Of a stretch of 64,000 bases of DNA, positions 33,272 to 45,056 are shown one piece after another. The notes beneath the pieces are model-generated. The model ran no database searches and was not told the origin of the DNA. It was given only the letters and a program-made list of their open reading frames with translations. This DNA is from Prostheceraeus crozeri. Its lineage: Eukaryota > Platyhelminthes > Polycladida > Euryleptidae. The stretch is from contig CAJQUW010016149.1 in assembly GCA_907163375.1 (NCBI GenBank), forward strand, positions 1-64,000, in the 5' to 3' direction. The position numbers and the translations under genes were made by a program. Numbering within the stretch: position 1 is the stretch's first letter; each line of letters starts with the position of its first letter.

Positions 33272-33495
33272 AAAATGAAATAAACGATAGATCAAATTGC
33301 CATGCGAAAGATGTGCGACGCCAGGATTCGAACCCTACGACCAAGGTTAACTAGACCTGTGCTCTACCAACTGAGCCACGAGTTGCTTTATGCGACTGTG
33401 ACAATTGGCAGGATCAAAGCCTCACCACCACACATCAGTTGTCAGCAATGAGGATCAATGAATAGATATCTCGTCACAATTGTGAATGACGACGT
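33272..33495 (-). repeat. tRNA-derived SINE, family 2, copy 2
   Basis: On the minus strand box A (TGGCTCAGTTGG) and box B (GGTTCGAATCC) are perfect, around an anticodon-loop-like CTAGTTAACC. The acceptor ends do not pair, and the body continues into the same tail as copy 1, so it is a SINE rather than a tRNA gene. Confidence 0.8.
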
Positions 33496-33601
33496 AGCAT
33501 TTTAGTAACTATTACGTAACAGATCGTCATGAAAAAATATGATGATATGTTCAGACTGACGATCTTGCCGAAAATAAATGTTCATTTCATCGTTTTTGAT
33601 G

Positions 33602-33621
33602 ATGTTCCACATGTGGAACAT
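33602..33621. repeat. 20-bp perfect palindrome
   Basis: ATGTTCCACATGTGGAACAT is its own reverse complement. It is followed by a run of TACATTTTTA repeats to about 33690. No gene context. Confidence 0.6.
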
Positions 33622-33927
33622 TTTTTACATTTTTATACATGTAAAAATGTATACATTTTATACATTTTTACATTTATACATTTTTTAAGAATTTTTGAAG
33701 AATATAAGCCGTTGTATATTTGTTTATACTTGACAGATTGCTTATGTTTAACATATTTGTTTATACATTAAAATAATATTCTATGCTTATGCGTTAATTT
33801 TAATTTTTATGCAAAAGTAGTATATTAAGAATTTTGATGTATTTCGGAAAACGAAACAGGAAAAATACAGACAGAATCACCAATGTATTTTTTTGAAACT
33901 GGGTAACAGTAACATCTTTCAGAGTTC

Positions 33928-34150
33928 GGAGATGGTATTGGACGAAGCAACTTGTATGCAACAAAGTGTTGCATGTGTCACACTTCATTTTCGTGCTTTT
34001 CATGCATAATTTACAGAGGCCCTGTTTACTGGCTGGTATTGGAAGATGACCAACATTTCCAAGTCTTGTGGAGAGGGCAGGTGTTCGTGAAGGTCCACGT
34101 CGAATTTCTCGAACAGTCAGAAGACTCAGAAGATATCTCACAACTTCTGT
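33928..34150 (-). pseudogene. piggyBac transposase C-terminal Cys-rich fragment
   Basis: The minus-strand frame reads TPALSTRLGNVGHLPIPASK, then CKLCMKSTKMKCDTCNTLLH and CFVQYH. This is the piggyBac C-terminal end: a GNVGHLP/GKHLP-like linker and a C-x2-C...C-x2-C...H-x3-C...YH metal-binding domain. The rest of the enzyme is missing. Confidence 0.7.
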
Positions 34151-34198
34151 GAAAGAAAACGAATGTTTCACGTACATATTTTGATAAAATGAGAGCAT

Positions 34199-37100
34199 GA
34201 TTGACTAAACACAAGATGACTTAAAAAGCCTATATGCATTATATTAGGTTGTAGCAATTTGTGTTCAACTTCGATAAGCAGTAGCAGCTTTTTCATCTCT
34301 ATAACCAAATTATCGAATGACAGATTTACATTGTAAAGTTATGTGTATATATCATCTACTTTCTGACGACCTTATATTTTCTGATTGATTTATGACAATT
34401 ACTATGTTAAGTTCTAGTATTTTATTCATTGATTTGATATTCATATTCATGTATTGAGACCCCACGATTTCTATTCGGCTTTTTGAAATAAACGTCTAAT
34501 TTATTTATTTATTTTGTAACACAGCAAAATCTTTAAGTTTTAACTCAAAATAGAAGATAATACAAAATATAGATCTAACGATGATGCACCATCATTCATA
34601 GGGTTGAAGAAATCATAGCATTTTATCAATTTAGAAGTGAAAATAGTAAAAGTCATCCAGTGATCACGTGTTACCATTCGATTAAGATCATGAAAATTTC
34701 AATTGAAATGGAGATGGTATCAATTTTGATACCACCTTCATCCTGGTGTTAAGCCAGAGAAAGTCATAAAGTTTCAATCGATTCATGCAATTATTTATCG
34801 AATGGTGGTGTTATATCTTTAAGTCTGCGCATGGGTCCAAAATTACCCATTTTGCATCCGAAGCCGCATAACTCAGATTCTAGCAGACTATTTATAAATT
34901 GCATATATGTTCAAAAAATCTATTTGACTATGTATATAGTCTCTCATAGAGTCTCTCCATTTTACTATCTCATTGTTTCAAGACGCTTGCATCGGATAAT
35001 TGACAAAACATGCCATTCATCAAGGCTATCTATGTACCATTAACTTCCAAAACATACTCAAATAATCAATTTTTGAAAAAATATTGAATTCATAATTTCA
35101 GACTTAAGGCGTATGTACACGGGTTCGCTAAGTGAACGGACACTAGACACACACGTCCAATTGCGCGTGCGTCATCGTCTCGATCCAGTGGACTCGATGA
35201 AGTCGGTCAACTAAATTACTTTACCCTTTTGGTAAGGTAAGCGGTCCACAAAACCAGGGGCGCAGCAGCGAATTTTTCCTAGGGGGGGGCGGTCCGACAA
35301 ATTTTCAGATAAAATATCGTTAAAAATTAATCCATGATATATTATGAAATCTTACGTAATTGCTTTCCAGTATTGACTTGTTTATCAGGAAGAGCCGCTC
35401 ATAGTTCATAAATACCCCTTATTGTCTCTGCAATTTCCCACTTTACGCGATAGACATACATGCTGTATTAAAAGAAAAAACATTAATTGCGTCATGAATG
35501 CTGTGTATTTCAGTGCCTTGGGGGAAATCTTACCCAAACGCCCTTATGGTCCAAAAATGTGTGACCGGTTGTCTTCGAAGATAAACTCCTTACATACCTC
35601 CTCCAAATCTAAGGTCCACGCTAACTCTTTATGAATGTACAGAACTGCCAAGTGATTGAGTCGTTGACCGAAGCCAAGTCAAGAGGCGGCGCAAGCTGTG
35701 AAAAGCTGCGCTCTGCAGATGCGGTTGTAGGAGGTACAACGGTAATTAGACGAACCAATATCTCCAAACTTTCATTGTTCAAAATTTCTAGAATGCATGC
35801 AAATTTTATGGAGCACTAGGAAAATTCTAGTACTGGTGCTAAAGAATTTCAGACAGACTTGCCTAGGCCTCCTCAGTGACGTAGAGCAGAAAGATAACAG
35901 AATAAATGAATTTATTATTATTTGAATTAAACAGTGAAATATCAATTTGATCGAAATTCACATATTTCGGTGCAAGAGCCCGACAATTGGCGCAAATAGA
36001 AGAATCAGTGCACCGCGCACAGCCCCAATTTTTGTAGAAGTCCCCCAGTTTAATGTCTCTTTAATTTCAAAATCATGCAACTGAAATATGTAAGGGGTTT
36101 CTGATGTCCAAAAGTCGTAAGCATTCATTTATGACATTTACATTACTGACATTTCGTCTCAGTTAGTCTGCCAATACCAGCTTATAGTGCGTTTTGAAAA
36201 CAGAATGTAAATAGAAGAATTGAGTATGCCTATTGAGTTACATCCTCAGCTGAAAATGAGAATATACCTGAATATTCAATCATTTTTCATGATTATCAAA
36301 ATATTATTCATTGCGCACATGTATCTCAGATTTACTCAATGCATGGCTGCCTATTGAATGGGGGAGCCATGTTGATGTGAAATACGTCTCGTAATGATTC
36401 CCGATATTGGATAAAATGACAGCTATTTGAAATGATCCCATTTTCAAACTTAGGATGAAGCTATTTGCAAGTCGCTTTGAAATTTATAGAATGTAGAAAT
36501 ACAGCATAATATAAAAATGATGATAGAATGTATGAAGAAATGGCTTCTTCATTCTTGCTGCAAAAGTAAGCGAGCGCCTTATCTAAAAGAACCGCATTTT
36601 GTGAATAATGCACATTGTAACTTGCCAATACATATCCAAAGTTCGCATTCGTTTGGTTCCAGTGACAGACAGTTCCTCTCCCTTTCTTTTCTTGCTTTCT
36701 TGAAAGCGAAGCATTGTAAAAGCGAGACGAATCAGACGATAGTCGAAAGAATTTTGTAAATAAAAAATATATTCCAAAATGTAAATGGGTACACGGCACA
36801 CGCTGAAGATTGTCAGTAATGAATTTCAAAATAAATTCGAATAGCAATGCTGCACAGTTCACATACACTTCTCACAAATCAAGGATTGAATGAAAGGTGT
36901 ATGATGAAGTCCACTACGTTAATCAATCTTCCACATGTTTAATGGAATTTGACCGGAGGGCTCAATGTGTGATGCCCGCCAAATGGGATCTTGTGTCTTG
37001 CTAATCCACCGCCAAATGCGGTGGACTTGTAGAATACATGCTTAGGCACGGATGAAATGCGGCAGAGAGGTTGCCCCCTCATCTTAAAAATATGCTCATT

Positions 37101-37320
37101 CAATCCCTGCACAGACTGAAGGCGATGTCTAGCTGATTTGTATGCAACCACCTCCCAAAAATTTGGATCAGACCGAACTTTGATGGCTTGATGAAGCTGG
37201 CGGCATCTCTAGCGAGTGAAGAGGGTGTTGTACGAACTTGAGAACTAGCAGTGGGAGTGAATAATCATGGCACCCTCTATATACCAGAATTGACACTTGA
37301 AATATGTCCTAAAATAAATT
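34199..37320. other. no supported gene
   Basis: AT-rich sequence with scattered short ORFs and no recognisable domain. A minus-strand ORF at 36939-37151 continues a frame open to about 37200 but I recognise nothing in it. A (G)7 run lies at 35281. Confidence 0.45.
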
Positions 37321-37445
37321 TTAAGAAACAATAATAATAATAATAATAATGAAATCTTTATTGGCATACAAAGGGCGGTACGCGCATTACAGAGAAGAAA
37401 CAATACAATTCAAAAGGATCAAGTAAACATCAATCAGATGGAGAG

Positions 37446-39105
37446 TTATCGACAGAATTTGATAAAGGATTTCGCAAGACGTTTAGTTCTGGTCCTCGGT
37501 TTCGTAATTGGACACGAATTTCTGGGGTTTGGCTGTCTGCTGTTGAACATAATCCGTAGGGGATGATCTTCTTCTGCTGCAATCTTTCGAAAGAGCCTCC
37601 TACAAATACAATCACCAGCATCGATGAAAGTCTCAGACACCATCGAGGACCCAGTCATAATCTTGAATGCCCACTTATCAATTTTGCGAAGTTTTTTCAT
37701 GTCACAGTCGTTTGCATTTACGAAACAAGGGTAGGCATAGGTCATCACTGAGCGAATCAGGGCATTATATACGTGTGTCATAACTTTTCGGCTGCATCTG
37801 GCCCGTCTAAGATTTCGAAAAATGTACATGCGTTTCGAGCATCTCCTCGATACATCCGACAAGTGATAATTCCATTGAAGAGAACTTGTAAATATAACTC
37901 CTAAAACTCTTGTTTTGGCGACTGATGTTAGAAGCTCTTGGCCAATATGAATCTTATCTAGAAGAAGGTCCCGCTTTGTTTTGATATCCATCACCGAACA
38001 TTTGGAAATATTAAGGCCCGTCGAAACAGACCAAGATGCGATGTTGTCCATCTCATCTTGCAGCAAGTCCTCACTTTTATGACGCACAAAATGGAGTAGT
38101 GAGAGATCATCAGCGTACTTGATTATTGTTGAGTTCTCATGTATTGGTTGGAGGGAAGCAACGGAGAGGCAGAACAGCAAGGGTCCAATAACACTGCCCT
38201 GAGGAACGCCACTGATAACACCTGCCCAGTTTGAGATCTTTTCATTAAAGACAACTAGCTGCCTCCTGTTGCCAAGAAAATTATGTGTCCATTGAATGAG
38301 TTCTCGTGGTAGTTTATGTTGCATGAGGGATTGGATGACCATCTGGTGTGGAAGTTTATCGAATGCCTTACTAAAGGAGAGATGTTCGCAGCTTTGAAAC
38401 ATTGAGGTACCTGACGAGTAGATAAACTTGCATTACAAATATGTGTTATAGCAGGGGCAAGTATATGAGAGAATGACTTGAATATGTAAAACGGAATGCC
38501 GTCAGGGCCACAGCTTTTCTTCTTCAGATGTTTCAAATGGTACTCAACCTCGTCGGAGGAGACAGACAACGGGCATGATGGAGCTTGATCTAAGGTTTGG
38601 AGGGAAAGAATGTCGCACTGTGATAATGGAACGTCTGGAGGTTGCTGCGTCGAAATGAAATAGTCACTGAGATTTTGGGCAGTGATCTCACTGTTATTGT
38701 TTACAACCAAAGATCTACGCCCGATCAAGTTGATGTCATTCCACGCGTTTTTAGATGAAATATCACGAATAGATGAGATGTATCGATGTTTTAGGTGTCT
38801 GATGTGGTCGATTACTTCTTCACGGAGACGCTGGTATTTCAATAATTTCCCTTCAGAGTAGGCTTTGTCACGTCTGTCTATTAGGAGTTTTAGGGATGGT
38901 TTGGACCAAGGCGGATCTGTGGATCGAAATCTGACAATCCTTGTGGGTGAACAAACCTCGACGACCATTTTGATACTCTCCAGTAGTGCCTCAGCTTGTT
39001 GATCAATGCTTGAGCCAGCATCCTTAGAAATGGATAACCAATCAATGGAGCTAGCCGTCTCTGCGAACAAAGCCATACCTCTCTTAGAGACACTACGTAC
39101 AGAGA
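37446..39105 (-). pseudogene. LINE reverse transcriptase, frameshifted with internal deletion
   Basis: The linker segment (PPWSKPSLKLLIDRRDKAYS) and the CGPDGIPFYIFKSF block that opens the RT lie in 39076-38400. Roughly 60-70 residues, the early fingers motifs, are then missing, and the frame resumes with SKAFDKLPHQMVIQSLM. SGVPQGSVIGPLLFCLSVAS and IIKYADDLSLLHFV (catalytic YADD) follow, then the thumb and a C-terminal domain to the stop at 37446. The same type of RT recurs as a fragment at 51505-51735. Confidence 0.88.
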
Positions 39106-39109
39106 TACT

Positions 39110-39850
39110 TTCCTTCCTACTTTCCTTGAGATAAATTGTCTATCAGGGCTAGGTTTCCAGGAAACAGCAGCATGATCTGATCGACCAAAGGGCGGAAGGA
39201 TAGCTGCTGTTGGGGAATTTTTTGCTGAGGAGAAAATTTGATCAAGAGTTCGACCTGCTCTGGTAGGATTATCAACATGAGTGCTCAGTCCAGTGAGTTG
39301 ACAGAGGCGTTCGGTTTGTTTGTTGAGATCATTGAAATCTCCACAGATAATTACGTGTACTGGGTTTAGATTCAGGTGGGAGAAGTCAAGAATATCTAAC
39401 ATGGCGTCGATGGCATTGTCGTCCTTAGAGGAATTATTCCAAAACGGATGATAAACACATAAAAGTAAGGTCGATAGAGTCTCCATAAATATAGAAAGGA
39501 TTTCAGTATCACAAAAAACGAGGGATGGGACGTCAATGTTATCAATAATCCTGCATTTTAGGTCGTCACGAATGTAACAAATGATCCCGCCGCCGCAGCT
39601 ATTCCGATCTTTTCTGTAGCACTGATAGTTCTTGATTTCTAACGATGAATCAGATGTGGAATCGTCGAGCCAAGACTCTGTAAAAGTGGCAATATCAGTT
39701 TTGGAACGGGCTACACGGCCTTGAATTTCATCAAATTTGTTATTGATCGATATTACATTTGCCAGGAGTAATGAAGGAATGCGGGGAGGTAAATGACGAG
39801 GGACACGTTCACTTAAAGGCTTGTTGCTACTCAATGGAATTGGAATAAGG
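39110..39850 (-). pseudogene. LINE endonuclease domain
   Basis: Within an ORF running down from 40191, the segment SLLLANVISINNKFDEIQGR begins the APE-type endonuclease. TESWLDDSTSD, a GGGIICYIRDDL block, VIICGDFNDLN (catalytic Asp/Asn) and PFGRSDHAAVSW (catalytic Asp-His) follow in the standard order. The frame is lost near 39110, just after the last motif, and continues in the next frame as the RT-bearing ORF. Confidence 0.85.
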
Positions 39851-40530
39851 CATGGCTTCGGCCTAATTGTGATATTCTGGCTGGCAGGAGTATCGTTGTT
39901 CGTTCGGCGACAAGAAACCACGGGAATGTGCTCAGTGAATATAGGAAAATTCTTAAGCTGTCTTTTGACTCTGCGAGGGACGCAAACACAGGAGGACTGC
40001 CGACGAAGAGCTAGGAGCTGATCTGATGAGTAACGAATAACGGACATGACGGACAGTAGACGGTGAGATACAGAGAGACACTGGCTATAGAGTGAGCACA
40101 CACACACAAAAAATGATGTTGCTGAGGAATCGAACATTGTTCCTTCCAAAAAGGAAGCTGTGGCAGTATCCCCTACACCACTCGAGCGCATCAGCTGCGG
40201 CGTTTGTTAGATGTGCATATGCTAAGAGTCTTCCAGTCGATGAATATGCGGGTGTGTGTATGCGGTAAAATCAGCTGATTGAGCGCACGCGCGTACACAC
40301 ACACACACCGGTCTTACTAACGTATGTCCAGTATGACGATCGACGAGCCAAGGCACTGAGGAAAGTAGGGAAAACGCGAGATACGAGACCAAGAGAGCGG
40401 ATATCAGGCGCGAGGAAACAAAGCGAGATGGCAATGTAGACACAGCGATGGAGAGAGAAATGATCGAAATACACTGGAGATGATTACGAGACGACACGTT
40501 CCGAAACTCGATCTTCAACGGATGAAACAT

Positions 40531-41328
40531 TAAAAAACCAACATATGGCGAATCCTTGCGTCATGGCGATTCAGATGATGTAAAAATTACCAGCGAAGAA
40601 CTCAAATATCTGCCGATCGATCGATGTAAGTTAGAGTCTGCGACGCCGTGACGCGCTAGCAGAATACGACCTGCACTGAAGACAGCACCGATGCGAATGA
40701 ACAATACTTGAACATGCGAATGAACAATACTTGAAACGCAGATGTAAATGTGTATTTGTGCGTTGTTTATATGTTTATTTGCAAACTGCGAATTCACATT
40801 TCGTCAATCCAGTGGGAGACTATGAGGCCATGAGGACATGTCGCACATGCATGCCTGCATGTTGACATTATTTAATCTTGAGTAGTACATTAATAGGGCC
40901 TGTTAGTCTACTTCGCACGGCAATAGCATGCAAAAATATTTATGTGTTTTATATCAGGCGAACTATTCCAATATATGAACATAGCCTACTGCTTGAAATG
41001 TTTTACTGGCATTTTACTAGGATGCTTGTAATTGTGTGAGTGTTATTTCCATAGTCTTCGTATGAACATAGCTTTAACCCCATAAATTGCACCTTGATTT
41101 ATCAAAGCAGAAATATCATGCTTCGCAAATGATGATGGCCTAGTATCACAACAAAGTCATGTTCATTTATAAATCATGTATCATTTCTGAACATATCTAT
41201 AATAATAATAGTAATAATAAGCAATATATTCTTCAAAAATTGACATTCATCAATTTTGCAGAAAACGCGCTCCATGACCCCGGGAGGCGCTTACAGGATT
41301 GCGAAAAGAACGTAAAGAAAAAGTACAT
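40531..41328. other. no supported gene
   Basis: Possible 5' remnant of the LINE up to ~40560, then AT-rich sequence with nothing recognisable. Confidence 0.4.
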
Positions 41329-41950
41329 TTATCTAGTATAAAGAAAAATTTCTGATCTCAACATTGCTCTAAATCGCTGAAAAGATGGTGCACAAACACA
41401 TTTAGCAGGTAATGAGTTCCAAAAAAGGAAACACACGACAGAAAAAATAATTACGCAATGTCTTTGTGTGAGAAACGAATTTTGGAAAAACTTGGCACAG
41501 ATTGTTGGCACAACTTCTAATAGAGTATGGGGTATGAAGTGAAATAAAATATTTCCAAAAATCAGTTTCAATTATGTTATAATGCGCTTTGAAAAAAAGA
41601 TGTAAAATACAATATTTTCCGTCTTTCAAATAAGGAACGAAGACCAAATAATTTCAAACGATGATCATAGTCTTCATAAGAAATTTTGCAGCGTTCACAA
41701 ACTTGTCGAGTGAAATATCGTTTGCACACTTTCGATGGAATCAATATCACGTTGTAAAATTGGGCTAAAAATTTGACAATTGTATTCCAATATTGATCTT
41801 ACAAATGCTTTATATACATGAATCAAACAGTCTTTGTTGTTAGACACAAACCCTTTCAAAATGGCATAAGCTCGAGAATAGGCTATTGACGAAATTTTGC
41901 TACAATGAGAACTAAATTTCATATCTTCTAAAATTACACCCCCAATCGGT
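41329..41950 (-). pseudogene. LINE C-terminal fragment, a second family
   Basis: Read on the minus strand, LGVILEDMKFSSHCSKISSI and KAFVRSILEYNCQIFSPIL are post-RT thumb motifs. They are followed in shifted frames by RDIDSIESVQ, a RRKYCILHL block and FFCRVFPFWNSLPAKCV, a typical WN-x-LP end of LINE proteins. Truncated upstream. The first part lies within the direct repeat that recurs at 44525. Confidence 0.7.
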
Positions 41951-42133
41951 TACACAATTGACATTTTCTGAAGGGCATCATCTAAACTGCAAGTAATGTC
42001 ACTATCATGTGAATGTGACAGTTTCCAGCATCACAGCTTGTCTTATTTGTTTCCCTTTCTTGTTGATCGTGAAAGAAGATTGAAACATGTCCGGTCAAAG
42101 CATTTGTTCTTTCTTTTAAATATATATATATAA

Positions 42134-42177
<44 letters not shown>

Positions 42178-42254
42178 GTAATTGAAAAAAACAACTTGTA
42201 CCGGTACTCAGAGTTTCATGTATTGTGTCCAATACAATCGTCAGCCAGATCTAA
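41755..42254. repeat. 0.5-kb direct repeat, left copy (flanks piggyBac element 3)
   Basis: From TAAAATTGGGCTAAAAATTT to CGTCAGCCAGATCTAA the sequence is nearly identical to 44525-45003. It contains the LINE thumb fragment, a (TA)n tract (about 42121-42174) and the edge of a Penelope-like unit (ACCGTAATTGAAAAAAACAA). The length difference of ~21 bp lies in the (TA)n tract. Confidence 0.9.
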
Positions 42255-44524
42255 CCCTTTAGGGTTTAGTGGTACATTTTTATACCACCAACAATGTATT
42301 CTTTTGTGATCGTGTTTCGGCTCTTGTTTTCCGCTGTCATTTACCATATCTAACAACTTGGTAGAAAATGCATTGAAAAAAAGCTGTGACGAGTTTGTTT
42401 TACAAAATCAATTATTTTCTAGTGGATACAGACGATGAAATTGGACATTTTTTTCATTATCGACTTTTTGGGAATTGCATCGGGTAAGTGTTCATGTCAT
42501 CTGTCTCTTTCATGTTCTGGTAACTTTTCTACCACAATGTTGGTAAGATGATAACCTGAAAAAACATAATTGGTCAAGACATGAGCTGATAATTTGTTTG
42601 TTTGTGCAAAATTGAAATAGAACACGTAGGTGGTACAAATATATACCACTAAGCCTTAGAGGAAAATTATGCAAAATAACGAAATATTCACGAATGCTAG
42701 TACATGTTCTCAAAAATGTATTGCTAGGTACTTGACATACATCCAAAAAGCCTAGATACACTTTTGCGTCTATGACGCTCCACCAATGTAGTTTTTGGCA
42801 AAATTTTCTCTTCAGGGACTCGACCACACACTATTAGCATCGTTATTCCGAAGTTGTTCCACTAGGCTATGTCCGTTTCTGTGGTGCTTATGCCTCAATT
42901 ATAGTTTATAGCGTAGCCGTAGATGTTTGCTTTCTGTGACTTTAAGTAATACTTGAATCTTCTAAATAATGTTCAGAATCAGAAAATGATTACAAGTAGC
43001 TGCTGCTTCAAATTTGACTTCTTATTTCAGGTGAGCCTGCCCATGTTGATGAAGAGGATATGTCTTTCCTTGAAGCGGACTATGACGCCGGATTGGACGA
43101 AACCGTCATATCGACTTCACAAGCACCTGAATCTGATGAACGACCTACTACTTCAACTATGACAGGACCCAGAGAAACCCTCTTCTGTAACTCATGAAAT
43201 ACTAAAGCTAGTCTTCAACACAATCCATCGTTCTCAAAAACAATTGAATATGACATTATTCGGTCTGACATCCTTGAGCTGAACTGCCCATATGAAGTAT
43301 TTCTCAAAGTTTCTGGTTTGAATCAACTTATTGGTGACATACTAATTCCCCAGTCACACGAATGCGCGAAACAAAATGGGAACGATTTTTCTGTTGAAGA
43401 AGAAGAAATGAAGGCCTTCGTGGGTATTTGTGTTCTAATGGGCCTGCATGCTCTTCCTGAAATGAGGGATTATTGGTCCACTGACAAAGCAGTTAGTGTT
43501 CCATTTGTGAATAATATAATGACCCTGGCAAGATTCGAAGCAATTAGAAAGAATCTGCACTTCTCTAACAATTGGGACGCCACCCCTAATGACCGTGCCT
43601 ACAAGATTCAGGCGGTTTTAGATCATTTCAACATGCACATCTCTGTGTACATCATGTGTACATCTCTGATCAAAGGAAAAAATGCTATGAAATCAACCAC
43701 CGAAGCCGGTACAAATACTACCTCAGACTATTCTTCGATCAAATTGACACCGCCATTTCAAATGCCTACATAGTGTACAAGCAGATGAAAGACGTCCCTT
43801 CCATGTCATCGAAGGACTTTCACTTGAAGATTGTTCATGGTCTTGTAGGACAATTCTCAACAAGATCCAAACCGAGGTTCGAATCGGCAAAGTCGAAGAA
43901 AAGAAAGTTGCTCCAACCATCATCCAATGGTATTCCTCACCTTCCAATTGTCAAAAGCAATAGAGCACGATGTGCGTTCTGTTCTTCAAACGAAAACGAC
44001 TGCCGAAGTAATATATTCTGCAGGATCTGTGACGTTGCTCTATGTCTGAATAGTCAGAGGAACTACTACTCATGTTATCATGAATAGTTTCATTCCCCTA
44101 TTGCTTGATAGGCCTAAATTTGGACACAACACACGAATGATAATGTATATTGCTAATCATCATCAATCATCGATTGATCATTTTTTTGAGTTGTATGTGA
44201 AAAACAGGCATTTCTCCAACAAGTGTAGTGCTCTGAATTACACAATAACATGAGGGGTTTGGTATATTGCACAATATCAAAATACAATTTTAACCATGCC
44301 TACGTAGGTACTTGCATTAAAGAGCGCAACAACAATTGCAAAAAAACTATCTGCCGAGAGCAAAAATTTCACTAGGGCATAGTGGTACAAAAATGTACCA
44401 CCCCCAAAAATAATATTCCCGATATATATTTTTCAAAATACTTGAGATATGTCTTAATGGGACCCTATAACGACTATCCATGAGAAGAAAATAAGATTCC
44501 TCAGTAAAATGGAGATCTGTGCCC
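42255..44524 (+). mobile_element. piggyBac-type element 3 (decayed, between direct repeats)
   Basis: The left side starts CCCTTTAGGGTTTAGTGGTA and contains a GTGGTACA..TATACCAC palindrome. A similar TAGGGCATAGTGGTACAAAA block lies near the right side (44375-44402). Flanking tetranucleotides are CTAA and TAAA rather than a clean TTAA, so the termini are uncertain. It encodes piggyBac transposase pieces. Confidence 0.6.
42435..44087 (+). pseudogene. piggyBac transposase with intron-like gap and core deletion
   Basis: A possible first exon (MKLDIFFIIDFLGIAS) ends at a GTAAGT donor at ~42483 and an acceptor TTATTTCAG lies at ~43031. The second exon is acidic (EPAHVDEEDMSFLEADYDAG), stops once at ~43196, then reads DIIRSDILELNCPYEVFLKV and EMKAFVGICVLMGLHALPEM, the N-terminal piggyBac domain, to KIQAVLDHFNMHI. 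The catalytic core is deleted. After a frame change CYEINHRSRYKYYLRLFFDQ and the Cys-rich end CAFCSSNENDCRSNIFCRIC form the C-terminus, to the stop at 44087. Not functional. Confidence 0.7.
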
Positions 44525-44886
44525 TAAAATTGGGCTAAAAATTTGACAATTGTATTCCAATATTGATCTTACAAATGCTTTATATACATGAATCAAACAG
44601 TCTTTGTTGTTAGACACAAACCCTTTCAAAATGGCATAAGCTCGAGAATAGGCTATTGACGAAATTTTGCTACAATGAGAACTAAATTTCATATCTTCTA
44701 AAATTACACCCCCAATCGGTTACACAATTGACATTTTCTGAAGGGCATCATCTAAACTGCAAGTAATGTCACTATCATGTGAATGTGACAGTTTCCAGCA
44801 TCACAGCTTGTCTTATTTGTTTCCCTTTCTTGTTGATCGTGAAAGAAGATTGAAACATGTCCGGTCAAAGCATTTGTTCTTTCTTT

Positions 44887-44926
<40 letters not shown>

Positions 44927-45003
44927 GTAATTGAAAAAAACAACTTGTACCGGTACTCAGAGTTTCATGTATTGTGCCCAATACAATCGTCAGCCAGATC
45001 TAA
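44525..45003. repeat. 0.5-kb direct repeat, right copy
   Basis: Counterpart of 41755-42254. Here it continues rightward into the Penelope-like palindrome, while the left copy continues leftward into the rest of the LINE fragment. Confidence 0.9.
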
Positions 45004-45056
45004 AAGACAAACATGGAATCATTGCATTAAATACTGAAGTGAATAAAAGTCAAAAG

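Larger units (their letters stand above)
37325..39850 (-). mobile_element. non-LTR retrotransposon (APE endonuclease + RT), decayed
   Basis: One element on the minus strand: endonuclease, then RT, then a C-terminal region, ending in an (ATT)n tail (37330-37350 on the + strand reads ATAATAAT) preceded by AATAAAGATTTC. It carries a frameshift at ~39110 and an internal deletion at ~38390. The 5' end is unclear; sequence up to about 40560 may be its 5' part. Clade not assigned; Jockey/CR1-like by general layout. Confidence 0.85.

Noticed and set aside
33310-33390. tRNA gene on the minus strand
   Set aside because: Boxes A and B are perfect, but the acceptor stem does not pair and the sequence continues into a tail shared with 28111-28330, so it is a SINE.
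36939-37200. Coding fragment next to the LINE 3' end
   Set aside because: Open for ~80 codons but no motif recognised and no continuity with the LINE.
39821-40021. + strand ORF overlapping the LINE 5' part
   Set aside because: A shadow of the minus-strand endonuclease ORF.
41755-45003. LTR retrotransposon suggested by 0.5-kb direct repeats
   Set aside because: The repeats contain a LINE fragment and a (TA)n tract, lack TG..CA ends, and enclose a piggyBac rather than gag-pol.
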